DNA of 64,000 bases from Taklimakanibacter sp049323275 (GTDB lineage: Bacteria > Pseudomonadota > Alphaproteobacteria > Rhizobiales > Aestuariivirgaceae). A program made the translations under genes and the position numbers. Below, piece after piece: positions 7,199-14,387 of this stretch (within the stretch, counting starts at the first letter, position 1; every line of letters begins with the position of its first letter). The stretch lies in assembly GCA_049323275.1 (NCBI GenBank), contig JBMOOM010000057.1, positions 23,482-87,481 on the forward strand, in the 5' to 3' direction. A model generated the notes under the pieces. It had not been told where the DNA came from and searched no databases. It saw nothing but the letters and a program-made list of their open reading frames with translations.

Positions 7199-7329
7199 GG
7201 ACGGCTGCATCTGTGAAAAGTCTACCCCTTCCCTGGGCTCACCGCGCCTCTCAAGGCCGGTGAGCCTTTTGTTGCCGATGGCCGCCCGCGCTCACGGAAC
7301 CGACCGGGTCGCCGGCGAGTTCAACCAGC

Positions 7330-7665
7330 ATGTCAGCCGCCAGTCTTCGCAAGATCTCCGATATCGTCGCTCTGGTGCTCGGCGTCGCCGGGCTCTTAAT
7401 GCTGCTCGGCGCCATGGCCGTGTGGGTCATGTCGCCAGCGGTCGAATATGGCGCCGAGGGAAAGCCCGCGGTCGTTTCGACCGATCAGGGGCTTCGTCCG
7501 ACGACTGAAATCGTGGTTCAGCCCACTCTCCACTCGCTGCTCGTCTATCAGGAGCGGCTGCATGAGGCGTTGTGAATAGCTCTTCTCGGGACGACGCTCC
7601 TCATCGCCGCCGCTGCATCCTACGGGGTGCTGCGCGCCCTGGCGCGTTTCCGGCACGAGAGCTGA
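7330..7665 (+). pseudogene. two-helix membrane protein gene interrupted by an in-frame TGA
   Basis: The frame starts MSAASLRKISDIVALVLGV and forms one membrane helix (residues 10-35), a 45-residue soluble loop, and stops at TGA 7573..7575 after LHEAL. The same frame continues without interruption as IALLGTTLLIAAAASYGVLRAL, a clear second membrane helix, and ends ARFRHES with TGA at 7663. Read through, the product is a 111-residue protein with a hairpin membrane topology. A single base change explains the stop. If not a pseudogene, an 81-residue one-helix version would be made. The family is not recognised. An exact EcfG-like promoter precedes it. Confidence 0.6.
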
Positions 7666-7671
7666 CCGAAT

Positions 7672-8109
7672 TCACCGGCGCCCCTCGATCCAGGCCAGGA
7701 CCACCAGCAGGACGAGCGCCAGGACGAGACCGATCAGGACGATCCGCCAGGCCGCAAAAGCGCAAGCGACCGCCAGCGCCGCCGTCATCCAGACACTCGC
7801 GGCGGTGGTGACGCCTTCGATGCGTTGCGCCTCCCGGTCGCGCAGAATGGCGCCGACGCCGATGAAGCCCACCCCCGTCATGATGCCCTGCAGCACGCCC
7901 TGGATCACGCGGCTCAACGCATCGGCATGTTCGGCCATTCCCTCATACTGGATGGCGGCCAGGGTGATCACCGCCGCGCCGAGCGCGACGAGGCCGAGGG
8001 TGCGCATCCCGGCCGGCTTGTCCTTCATATCCCGATTGATGCCGATGATGACGCCGACAGCCGTCGCGGCGCCGAGACGCAGGCCGGTGTCCAGAAATTG
8101 CGGGTCCAT
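7672..8109 (-). CDS. MgtC/SapB family membrane protein
   Basis: A 145-residue inner-membrane protein of the MgtC/SapB family, with four hydrophobic segments. Family signatures are GLRLGAATAVGVIIGINRD near the N-terminus, then KPAGMRTLGLVALGAA, and VIQGVLQGIMTGVGFIGVGAILRD. MgtC proteins help bacteria grow in low magnesium and inside macrophages and act on F-type ATP synthase in Salmonella. This one lacks the long C-terminal ACT-like domain of true MgtC, like many short SapB-type members. It ends 6 bp from the end of the convergent interrupted gene. A terminator at 8129..8157 separates it from the DUF1328 gene upstream. Confidence 0.85.
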   Translation of the reverse strand: MDPQFLDTGLRLGAATAVGVIIGINRDMKDKPAGMRTLGLVALGAAVITLAAIQYEGMAEHADALSRVIQGVLQGIMTGVGFIGVGAILRDREAQRIEGVTTAASVWMTAALAVACAFAAWRIVLIGLVLALVLLVVLAWIEGRR

Positions 8110-8128
8110 GTTTCACCCGAAAATAAGA

Positions 8129-8157
8129 GGCTCGCGCCGGAACGACCGGCGCGAGCC
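8129..8157 (-). terminator. strong intrinsic terminator
   Basis: A 12-bp perfect stem GGCTCGCGCCGG / CCGGCGCGAGCC with a 5-nt loop, followed on the minus strand by TCTTATTTTC. It lies between the DUF1328 gene and mgtC, so mgtC either depends on read-through or has its own start site very close to its ATG. Confidence 0.7.
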
Positions 8158-8306
8158 AACGAGAGAAGAGAGAAAACGCGGATTCAACGGCGTAGCTGCC
8201 GAAGGGTTCCCGACCCGCCTCGCTTTCGGATAGAGGGTAGAAACAAGGAAAATCTCGAAAAGCGCGCCCGGAAGCCCCCGGCATGGCCGGAAGAAGACCG
8301 CAAGGG

Positions 8307-8480
8307 CTAGCTGACGACCGCTATTCCGGCGAAGATCAGAACAACGAAAATGATTGCGAGGATCAGGAACAGAACGAAAAGGATCTTCGCGATGCCGGCG
8401 GCGCCACGCGCGACGCCGGAGAAGCCCAAAGCGCCGGCCACGATGGAGATCAGAAAGAATATGAGCGCCCATTTCAGCAT
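8307..8480 (-). CDS. DUF1328 small membrane protein
   Basis: A 57-residue protein made of two membrane helices joined by a short Gly/Ala loop: MLKWALIFFLISIVAGALGF, then SGVARGAAGIAKILF, then a second helix ending GIAVVS. This matches the DUF1328 (YtjA) family, small inner-membrane proteins often induced by general stress. The motif GFSGVA-x-GAAxIAKILF is characteristic. It is preceded by an exact EcfG-like promoter at 8511..8535 and followed by the terminator at 8129..8157, so it looks monocistronic. Confidence 0.85.
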   Translation of the reverse strand: MLKWALIFFLISIVAGALGFSGVARGAAGIAKILFVLFLILAIIFVVLIFAGIAVVS

Positions 8481-8510
8481 GACGGTCCTCGACGGGATTT
8501 GTCACACTTA

Positions 8511-8535
8511 AACGGCGATCGGCCGCGAAAGTTCC
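8511..8535 (-). promoter_or_regulatory. EcfG-like general-stress promoter (exact)
   Basis: GGAAC-N16-CGTT on the minus strand, 30 bp upstream of the DUF1328 ATG. Confidence 0.65.
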
Positions 8536-8551
8536 CGCGCCGGAACAACGC

Positions 8552-9538
8552 TCAATAACCCCCGATGATGGGCAGCACTTCGCCGGTGATGTAGCTGGAA
8601 CAGGATGGTGCGGCGAGGAACACGAAGGCCGGCGCGATCTCCTCGGGCTGCGCGGCGCGCTTCATCGGGGTGTCCGCGCCGAATTCCTTTACTTCCTTCG
8701 CCGGCTTGTCGGCGGGATTGAGCGGCGTCCAGACCGGTCCCGGCGCCACCGCATTGACCCTGATGCCGCGGCCGATCAGCTGGCCGGCGAGCGAACGGGT
8801 GAAGGCATGAATGCCGCCCTTCGTCATCGAATAGTCGAGAAGATTCTTGCTGCCCATGATGCCCGTCACCGAGCCGGTCATCACGATGGAGCCCCCTGGC
8901 TTCAGATGCGGCACCGCCGCCCGCGCCATGTAGAAATAGCCGTAAAGATTGGTCTTGAGCGTATGGTCGAAATGTTCATCGCTCAATTCCTCGATATCGT
9001 ATTCATGCTCCTGAAAAGCCGCGTTGTTCACCAGAATATCGAGCTTGCCGAAGGCCTGGACCGTTTTCTCGACCGCTTCGGCGCAGAAAGCCGATTGCCG
9101 GACGTCGCCCGGCAGCAGCAGGCAGCGCCCGCCCTCCGCTTCGACCGCGTCCTTGGTGGCTTCCGCATCCGCATGTTCGTTGAGATAGGCTATGGCGATA
9201 TCGGCGCCTTCGCGGGCGAAAAGGACGGCGACCGCCCGTCCGATGCCCGAGTCGCCACCGGTTATGAGCGCCACCATGTCCTTGAGCTTCTCCGATCCCT
9301 GATAAGCGGGCGCCGTAAAGAGAGGCGGAAAGGACAAATCCTGCTCGAGGCCCGGCTTCTCCAGATGCTGGGCTGGAAATTCTTTCGGATAACCGCGCTC
9401 ACCGGCCTGCATCGCCGTGTCGTCACCCTCCTCCGAACCCCGATGGCGATCCCGCTCATCAACTTTGGCCTGGATTCGGCGTCCCAGGGAGACCGCCTGC
9501 TTCGAGTCGGATCCGCGGGCGGATCGGCGGGGAGCCAT
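8552..9538 (-). CDS. SDR family oxidoreductase, general-stress type
   Basis: A 328-residue short-chain dehydrogenase with an N-terminal extension of about 80 residues, typical of the stress-induced YdaD/YhdF/YghA group. The extension includes YPKEFPAQHLEKPGLE and ends in a KLKDMVALITGG start of the Rossmann fold. Cofactor motif TGGDSGIGRA, then NNAA, catalytic Ser in TGSVTG, and YSMTK (catalytic Tyr and Lys) are all present. The C-terminal GEVLPIIGGY is usual. The physiological substrate of the group is unclear. I chose the ATG at 9538 because GAGG lies 7 nt upstream; an ATG at 9544 overlaps that site. Confidence 0.85.
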   Translation of the reverse strand: MAPRRSARGSDSKQAVSLGRRIQAKVDERDRHRGSEEGDDTAMQAGERGYPKEFPAQHLEKPGLEQDLSFPPLFTAPAYQGSEKLKDMVALITGGDSGIGRAVAVLFAREGADIAIAYLNEHADAEATKDAVEAEGGRCLLLPGDVRQSAFCAEAVEKTVQAFGKLDILVNNAAFQEHEYDIEELSDEHFDHTLKTNLYGYFYMARAAVPHLKPGGSIVMTGSVTGIMGSKNLLDYSMTKGGIHAFTRSLAGQLIGRGIRVNAVAPGPVWTPLNPADKPAKEVKEFGADTPMKRAAQPEEIAPAFVFLAAPSCSSYITGEVLPIIGGY

Positions 9539-9621
9539 TCGCATACCTCGTCCTGTTGGATTAACCGAAAGCAAAGGGTCGGGGAGGTCCGCTCATGGAG
9601 CGGAACTCCCCTTTTACGGCC

Positions 9622-9834
9622 CTACTCGTTCACGCCGCCGGGGGTTCGATCGTCTTCTTCGTCCCGCCGCGGATTGCGCTGACCCGGATTCTGCTGACCC
9701 GGGTTCTGCTGCTGCTGCTGGCCGGGATTCTTCGAGCCGCCGCCCTGCTGGTCCTGACCTGGACGCTGCCCGGGATTGCCCTGCTGCTGCTGGCCGCCTT
9801 GGCCCCGCTGCCTGTTGTCATGGTCGCGATTCAT
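9622..9834 (-). CDS. Gln/Gly/Asn/Pro-rich low-complexity protein
   Basis: A 70-residue, strongly hydrophilic, intrinsically disordered protein starting MNRDHDNRQRGQGG and built from repeats of the type (N/K)PGQQ(Q/N), ending RTPGGVNE. AGGAG lies at a good distance before the ATG. Similar repeat-rich small proteins occur near stress genes in Hyphomicrobiales; the function is unknown, and a desiccation or hydration role is only a guess. A near-match EcfG promoter lies at 9871..9896. The opposite strand reads as a Leu-rich hydrophobic frame (9595..9858), which is the shadow of this repeat. Confidence 0.65.
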   Translation of the reverse strand: MNRDHDNRQRGQGGQQQQGNPGQRPGQDQQGGGSKNPGQQQQQNPGQQNPGQRNPRRDEEDDRTPGGVNE

Positions 9835-9870
9835 GTCTCACTCCTGGTTGAGGGATAAGTGACCAGCGCC

Positions 9871-9896
9871 AACCCGTCAGCCGCGCATTTTGTTCC
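9871..9896 (-). promoter_or_regulatory. EcfG-like promoter (near match)
   Basis: GGAAC-N17-GGTT on the minus strand, 37 bp upstream of the ATG of the Q/G-rich protein. Confidence 0.4.
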
Positions 9897-9903
9897 AGAT
9901 GCG

Positions 9904-10329
9904 TCATGAACGGCGCTGGAACTCCTTGTCGAGCTTGTCGATGGTCGCCTTGCCCTGCTTGGGATCAACCGCTTCCAGAATGGCGTCCAGCTTGGCTTCC
10001 TTGCGGTCGTCCCCCTCTTTCGACTGCGGCGAGCCGATATGGAGGAGGAATGCCAGGCCGGCAACCTGCCAGATCAGCTGAAGAAACTCGGATTGCCAGT
10101 TTTCCAGCGTGTCACGGAGCATCTGCACGGTATAGCCGGCGAGCGAGACAGCCTGACCATGCTCCGCCTGTTCGTCCACATAGGCGAACCAGCCGAACAA
10201 CCAGTGCCCCATGAGCGACACGAGGAAAAATGCGCCAGTGAACCAGATGAATCCGTAACGCCCGAATCTGAGATCCTGCAGCGCATATCTGCGTTCCGGC
10301 TTATGGTCTGTCGCTTTGCGGTTGGGCAT
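9904..10329 (-). CDS. DUF6766 family membrane protein
   Basis: A 141-residue protein with two or three hydrophobic segments (GFIWFTGAFFLVSLMGHWLFGWFAYV and LIWQVAGLAFLLHIG) separated by an amphipathic stretch with the LENWQSEFLQ motif. These match the DUF6766 family, membrane proteins of unknown function common in Hyphomicrobiales. The Lys/Asp-rich C-terminal tail is cytoplasmic in appearance. The ATG at 10329 shares one base with the stop codon of the gene upstream (TGATG), suggesting coupled translation of the two. Confidence 0.7.
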   Translation of the reverse strand: MPNRKATDHKPERRYALQDLRFGRYGFIWFTGAFFLVSLMGHWLFGWFAYVDEQAEHGQAVSLAGYTVQMLRDTLENWQSEFLQLIWQVAGLAFLLHIGSPQSKEGDDRKEAKLDAILEAVDPKQGKATIDKLDKEFQRRS

Positions 10330-10517
10330 CACCGCGGTCCCGGCAGATTCTTTTCGACCCAGACGGCAGCCTTGAGCTTCTCCGGGTCCGTACCGACCTC
10401 GTCCACCAGCCGTTCGGCCGCTTCGCGCGAAATATGCTGCGCCACGAGCTCTTCAATCGCTCTCGTCTCCGCCTCGTTGCGCCGAGGCGCGCAACCCCTT
10501 CGCGCTGCCATGTCCAT
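10329..10517 (-). CDS. small hypothetical protein coupled to DUF6766
   Basis: A 62-residue soluble, helical protein starting MDMAARRGCAPRRNEAE and ending VEKNLPGPR, with a Glu/Ala-rich centre (AIEELVAQHISREAAERLVDEVG). I do not recognise a family. It is well supported by GGAGGAGG 6 nt upstream of the ATG, and its TGA overlaps the ATG of the next gene as TGATG. A near-match EcfG promoter lies at 10538..10562, so the pair is probably a two-gene stress operon. Confidence 0.6.
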   Translation of the reverse strand: MDMAARRGCAPRRNEAETRAIEELVAQHISREAAERLVDEVGTDPEKLKAAVWVEKNLPGPR

Positions 10518-10537
10518 CTCAGGCCTCCTCCTGACTG

Positions 10538-10562
10538 AACCGCCAGCTTCATTTCCGGTTCC
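10538..10562 (-). promoter_or_regulatory. EcfG-like promoter (near match)
   Basis: GGAAC-N16-GGTT on the minus strand, 20 bp upstream of the ATG at 10517, and divergent from the element at 10596..10620. Confidence 0.4.
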
Positions 10563-10595
10563 ATCGCGGTGCGGTCGCGCCGTCAGCGAAGCGCT

Positions 10596-10620
10596 GGAAC
10601 ATTTTCCATCATTGCGTGTT
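10596..10620 (+). promoter_or_regulatory. EcfG-like promoter (near match)
   Basis: GGAAC-N16-TGTT on the plus strand, 33 bp upstream of the second DUF892 gene. Confidence 0.4.
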
Positions 10621-10653
10621 GCAGCCATCGCAACCCCAACAAGGAGAGACGCC

Positions 10654-11154
10654 ATGGCTATGGACACACTCGACGCCCTGTTCGAGGACACGCTGCGCGA
10701 CATGTACTATGCGGAGAAGAAGCTGACCCGCATTCTTCCCAAAATGGCGAAGAAGGCCACGAGTGAAGAGCTGGCCGATGCTTTCACGTCGCATGCCGAG
10801 GAAACCCAGGGGCATGTGGATCGCATCGAGAAGATCTTCGAGATGCTCGACAAGACTCCGCGCGCCAAGAAATGCGAGGCCTTGGAGGGGCTCTCCAAGG
10901 AAGGCGATCACGTCATGGAGGAGGCGGAAGCCGACAGCGTTCTCGATGCCGGCCTGGTCGCCTCGGCGCAGGCGGTCGAGCACTATGAAATCGCCCGCTA
11001 TGGAGCGTTGATCGCCTGGGCACGCGAAATCGGCCTGACCGACGCCGCAGACCTGCTCGAGGCGAGCCTGGCGGAGGAGAAGGCCGCGGATGAAAAGCTG
11101 ACCGGCATTGCCGCCACGGTCAATCCGGCCGCCGAGCGAAAGGAAGCCGCCTGA
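10654..11154 (+). CDS. YciE/YciF ferroxidase-like (DUF892) protein, copy 2
   Basis: A 166-residue paralogue of the protein at 6049..6552, with the same landmarks: LDALFEDTLRDMYYAEKKL, then SHAEETQGHVDRIEKIFEML, then AQAVEHYEIARYGALIAWA. Ferritin-like fold and a possible di-iron site (Glu in YYAEKK, HAEE and EHYE) are inferred from the family. AAGGAG lies upstream of the ATG at 10654. A longer frame upstream has no start signal and is non-coding. A strong terminator at 11227..11251 follows. The two copies suggest duplication within the stress island, with both retained. Confidence 0.85.
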   Translation: MAMDTLDALFEDTLRDMYYAEKKLTRILPKMAKKATSEELADAFTSHAEETQGHVDRIEKIFEMLDKTPRAKKCEALEGLSKEGDHVMEEAEADSVLDAGLVASAQAVEHYEIARYGALIAWAREIGLTDAADLLEASLAEEKAADEKLTGIAATVNPAAERKEAA

Positions 11155-11226
11155 CGCTTGGCAGGGAACTCTTCCGTCCTTTCCGCGTTGCTTCACTGCA
11201 TCTGATCAAATCCTCCCTGGATCTCT

Positions 11227-11251
11227 GTCCGCCGGTTCAAGTCCGGCGGAC
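11227..11251 (+). terminator. intrinsic terminator
   Basis: A 9-bp perfect stem GTCCGCCGG / CCGGCGGAC with a 7-nt loop, followed by TTTTCTTT, downstream of the second DUF892 gene. Confidence 0.8.
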
Positions 11252-11375
11252 TTTTCTTTCCGCTGTCCCATCAGCACCGGTTCCCGTAGCAGCACTTACA
11301 TCTGGGTCAGCCCGTTTCGATGGAGAAATCCAGCTGCGGTCGAGACCTCAATAACCTTCCCTGGAGCGGTCTGGT

Positions 11376-11400
11376 GGAACCTTGCCGGCTTCGGCTCATT
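11376..11400 (+). promoter_or_regulatory. weak EcfG-like promoter
   Basis: GGAAC-N16-CATT on the plus strand, 45 bp upstream of the small gene at 11446. Confidence 0.3.
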
Positions 11401-11445
11401 GGCTTGCCAGAAGCGAATGCAACCCCCCAGCTAAAAGATGAAATC

Positions 11446-11628
11446 ATGGCAGACAAGCATCCGAGTGGAAATCCCGATCTGATCGAGCAGCACAAGAAAA
11501 TTCAGCAAAAGGGAGACCGGGAGATCTCGCAGGGAACTTCCGCGCCCGATCCGGATAGTCCGGTCCCCGGCAAAGGCAAGCCCGACAAGCAGGAAGGCGT
11601 CGGCACCGTCCAAAACCAGAAGCGCTAG
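11446..11628 (+). CDS. small hydrophilic hypothetical protein
   Basis: A 60-residue, Lys/Gln/Asp/Pro-rich, probably disordered protein (start MADKHPSGNPDLIEQHKKI, end GVGTVQNQKR). I see no domain. It lacks a strong ribosome site but has protein-like composition and a weak EcfG-type element upstream, and it lies in the stress island next to other small hydrophilic proteins. The in-frame extension to 11320 is not supported. Confidence 0.45.
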   Translation: MADKHPSGNPDLIEQHKKIQQKGDREISQGTSAPDPDSPVPGKGKPDKQEGVGTVQNQKR

Positions 11629-11646
11629 GCGCTAACTCCGGCCGCA

Positions 11647-11672
11647 GGAACAACCCCGCGGTGCCTGTCGTT
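11647..11672 (+). promoter_or_regulatory. EcfG-like general-stress promoter (exact)
   Basis: GGAAC-N17-CGTT on the plus strand, 35 bp upstream of the ATG at 11708. Confidence 0.6.
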
Positions 11673-11707
11673 GGCTGACCAGCATATCAACAAGCTGGAG
11701 AGCCCTC

Positions 11708-11926
11708 ATGCACATGTTGGATCTGGCCGGCACATGGTGGGCCGCGGTCATCATCCTTTCCACCACCCTCCTCGGCTGCGCCATCGGTTACGGCGTATGG
11801 CAGTGGAACCACGCCCCGCGCGATGCCGAGACCATGCGCAGAAAGGACGCCGCCACCCGCGCCAACTTCAAGGAAAGCGCCGTCGAGGAACGAACGATGA
11901 GCGGCGAACCGGTGGACAAGCCATAG
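11708..11926 (+). CDS. small single-helix membrane protein
   Basis: A 72-residue protein with one membrane helix (WWAAVIILSTTLLGCAIGYGVW, residues 10-31) and a charged C-terminal tail (RDAETMRRKDAATRANF). GGAGAG lies 7 nt before the ATG, and an exact EcfG-like promoter lies 35 bp upstream. Family not recognised. Its end is 6 bp from the end of the convergent, frameshifted DUF1772 gene. Confidence 0.6.
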   Translation: MHMLDLAGTWWAAVIILSTTLLGCAIGYGVWQWNHAPRDAETMRRKDAATRANFKESAVEERTMSGEPVDKP

Positions 11927-11932
11927 GCCTGA

Positions 11933-12362
11933 TCACGCCCTGATGCTGTGGACACAGAGCAGGATCAAGGCGAGCAGCGTAAGAACGGCGCTGACCGCGT
12001 GCGAGTATTCCCAATTGGCCCGGATCATTTCCCAAGGTCGTCCAATTGCGCGTCGCGCGGTTGGCGGGGAAGGTGTAGAGCCAGAAGACCAGCTGGGTTC
12101 CGGCGATACACAGGAAGGCCAGTGACGGCAGCGCATAGGGATCGCCTCTCCGGTAAAGCGCCACCGAAAGCGCGAATATGGACGCCAGCGCCCCGACGAC
12201 GGCGGCCCCGAACAGATTCCACCCGTCATAGGCACGTTGGGCGGCGCGATAGCTCTCACGATCAAGGCCGATCTTGTTGGCGAGGGAGAAGAGATGCGAT
12301 CCAGCCGGAATGAGCGCCAGGGCGACGAAGACTATCGATATCAGCCTCAAAGCATAGAGCAT
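11933..12362 (-). pseudogene. DUF1772 family gene, frameshifted
   Basis: The minus-strand frame from the ATG at 12362 encodes a typical DUF1772 N-terminal part: MLYALRLISIVFVAL, then a mid helix VVGALASIFALSVAL, and LYTFPANRATRNWTTLG. It then drifts into random sequence. The expected C-terminal signature continues in the other frame after about 12028..12040: EMIRANWEYSHAVSAVL, then a membrane helix, then TGA at 11933. One extra base or a small deletion in the TTGGG stretch explains this. Compare the intact relative at 6618..7112 (WTELRDRWEHSHML). A sequencing error cannot be excluded. Confidence 0.7.
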
Positions 12363-12383
12363 TGGAATTTCGCCGCTCGCGCG

Positions 12384-12884
12384 CTAATTGGGAGCGCTCA
12401 ACATCTGGTTCATCTGATCGATCTCGCGCTGTTGGCTGGCCATGATGGTCTCGCACAAGGTCTTGATTTCCGGGTCATCGATCGCAGCCTCCCGGCACAT
12501 GAGGATGGCGCCCGAGTGATGCGGCACCATTGAGCGCAGGAATTGCCGGTCGCCGATGCCCCATTGTTGGCGTATCGCGAACCATGAAAGCGCCAGCAGC
12601 ACCAGGGTCGCGGCGAGGACGATCCCATTGAGCATACGGCTCGGATACATGCCGCGCATGAGAAACAGCTCGAAGGCGACCATCGGCGCCGTCATCAGCG
12701 CCGCCATATAGGCCTGGTTCCAGTTGAGATAGACATCGGCGAACTTGTCCACCATGGCATACATCAGCACATACATGGCGATGAAGGAAAGAACCGTCAT
12801 CGCCAGAAGGCGGGGATAGGCATGCCCACGATGTGATGTGCCTGAGTGATCCTGATGCACGCGCTGCACTCCAGCCGACGTCAT
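12384..12884 (-). CDS. DUF305 domain membrane protein
   Basis: A 166-residue membrane protein with three hydrophobic segments (LLAMTVLSFIAMYVLMYAMV; ALMTAPMVAFELFLM; LNGIVLAATLVLLALSWF) and a C-terminal DUF305 domain. The DUF305 signature is visible: FLRSMVPHHSGAILMCREAA, then PEIKTLCETIMASQQREIDQM. The His pair in MVPHHSGA is typical and may bind metal. DUF305 proteins occur with copper and stress genes, but their role is unclear. The N-terminal stretch contains four scattered His residues. A weak EcfG-like element lies at 12898..12922. Confidence 0.8.
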   Translation of the reverse strand: MTSAGVQRVHQDHSGTSHRGHAYPRLLAMTVLSFIAMYVLMYAMVDKFADVYLNWNQAYMAALMTAPMVAFELFLMRGMYPSRMLNGIVLAATLVLLALSWFAIRQQWGIGDRQFLRSMVPHHSGAILMCREAAIDDPEIKTLCETIMASQQREIDQMNQMLSAPN

Positions 12885-12897
12885 TCACCAGAGTGGC

Positions 12898-12922
12898 AAT
12901 GTCGCTCAATCGATAATGTTCC
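12898..12922 (-). promoter_or_regulatory. weak EcfG-like promoter
   Basis: GGAAC-N16-CATT on the minus strand, 13 bp upstream of the assigned DUF305 ATG. This is close, and would suggest a short leader or a slightly later start. Confidence 0.25.
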
Positions 12923-12949
12923 AGGGCCGGATCCCGGATGAGTCCAGTC

Positions 12950-13111
12950 TTAACCGGGGCGGCCATCGTCGCCGCCGGAAGGGCCGGCCTCATCGGCCCG
13001 GCCGGCTTCGTTTTTGCGGCGGTCCAGCATGAAGGTGAGCATATAGACGCGGGCGTTGCAGTGCGCCGATGCAACCTCCGCCAGCATCTTCCAGAGACGA
13101 AGATGAAACAT
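12950..13111 (-). CDS. possible small hypothetical protein
   Basis: A 53-residue frame starting MFHLRLWKMLAEVASAHCNARVY, with an amphipathic N-terminal half and a Gly/Asp-rich, probably disordered tail. AAAGGA lies 7 nt before the ATG. No family recognised and no promoter motif seen. It may be real, given the ribosome site and its place between stress genes. Confidence 0.35.
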   Translation of the reverse strand: MFHLRLWKMLAEVASAHCNARVYMLTFMLDRRKNEAGRADEAGPSGGDDGRPG

Positions 13112-13305
13112 CGCGATTCCTTTGCCATGAGTTATGCCGTCCCGCCCTCGTCGAAAGCGGCACACGCTAGGCACGGCGCAGCCGGCGGGCTTGGACTAAA
13201 CGGCCCTTAAATCAGCCCAAAAGGCCCTGCAAATAAGCCGGAATCGCCGGCCAACCATGAGGCTGCGGCTTGCCGCATGAAGGCGCGCACCGGCAGGGAG
13301 TGTTC

Positions 13306-14283
13306 ATGACCACCACGCGTGAGTCCGTCTCGTTTCGACTGCGGACCGATGCCTTGCCGGAGCGGGACCGCATCGAGATCATGCGCGAAGTCTACGGCCG
13401 CACCGTGCTCAGGGTCGACGTCGATCCGGTGGCGGCGCTCGATGTCGACATGACATTGCGCAGCCTGCCCGGTGTCGGCATCGCCACGGGCCGCAGCTCG
13501 CAGCTGCGCGCCCGTCGTTCATCGGCCTTGATCGACAATGACGACATCATCCTGCTGGCGGCGCAATCGGGCGCCAGCATCATGAAACATCGCGGCCGCG
13601 AGGAGCCGGTCAATGACCGCCAGGCGCTCATGATGAGCGGCGCCGATGTCGGCATCAGCCACATCCAGCCCGGTGGCCTGCGCTTCATCAATATGAGCTT
13701 CCCGATGCGCAAGCTGGCGCCCCTGGTCGGCGATCCGGGCGCCGTCTTCATGCGGCCGCTCTTCACCGACAGCGCCCCGATGCGGCTCCTGCTCGATTAT
13801 GTCCAGGCCGTGCAGACGATCGAGCGCGACGCGCCGCCGGAATTATGGCACCTGGCGGCGACGCATATTCTCGACCTTGCCGCCGTCGCGATGGGAGCGA
13901 CCCGCGACGCGGCCGAGATCGCCAGGGGCCGCGGCGTCAGGGTGGCGCGGCTGCGCGCCATCAAGGCCGATATCGCCGCGCATGGAGCACAGCTGTCGGT
14001 CGACCAGATCGCCGCGCGCCATCGCCTGTCGCCGCGCTATGTGCGCAAGCTCTTCGAAGGCGAGGGCACCTCGCTGTCGGACTTCATGCTGGCGCAGCGG
14101 CTGGAGCGCGCCCATCGCCTGCTGACCGATCCGCGCCGGGCGGGCTCGACGATCACGGCCATCGCTTTCGAAGCCGGCTTCAACGATCTCTCCTATTTCA
14201 ACCGCGCCTTCCGACGCCGTTATGGCGCGACGCCGACGGATGTGCGCGGCACGGCGCAGAGGACACGTGGCAACGACATGTGA
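13306..14283 (+). CDS. AraC family transcriptional regulator
   Basis: A 325-residue regulator with an N-terminal effector/dimerisation domain of the AraC-binding-domain-like type (about residues 1-200) and a C-terminal double helix-turn-helix. The first HTH is LSVDQIAARHRLSPRYVRKLF, the second contains ITAIAFEAGFNDLSYFNRAFRRRYGATPTD, the classic AraC signature. The effector is unknown. I chose the ATG at 13306 because GGGAG lies 6-7 nt upstream. It is followed in the same direction by a methyltransferase gene, which could be its target or an unrelated neighbour. Confidence 0.9.
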   Translation: MTTTRESVSFRLRTDALPERDRIEIMREVYGRTVLRVDVDPVAALDVDMTLRSLPGVGIATGRSSQLRARRSSALIDNDDIILLAAQSGASIMKHRGREEPVNDRQALMMSGADVGISHIQPGGLRFINMSFPMRKLAPLVGDPGAVFMRPLFTDSAPMRLLLDYVQAVQTIERDAPPELWHLAATHILDLAAVAMGATRDAAEIARGRGVRVARLRAIKADIAAHGAQLSVDQIAARHRLSPRYVRKLFEGEGTSLSDFMLAQRLERAHRLLTDPRRAGSTITAIAFEAGFNDLSYFNRAFRRRYGATPTDVRGTAQRTRGNDM

Positions 14284-14387
14284 CGCACGCTTTCCCGGTC
14301 GAGCAAGCCGGTCGTCTTCCTTTTATGCAGAGCCGCCCCGCGGATCAGGCCCTATCCTTTCCGCATCATATGGGCAAAGTTCTGGAT

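Noticed and set aside
9595..9858. Leu-rich hydrophobic frame on the plus strand
   Set aside because: It is the complement of the Gln/Gly-rich repeat protein; Leu runs arise from CTG/CTC complements of CAG codons.
13845..14387. Long N-terminal extension of the methyltransferase frame
   Set aside because: It lies entirely inside the AraC gene in another frame and has no start signal; the methyltransferase fold begins at about 14388.
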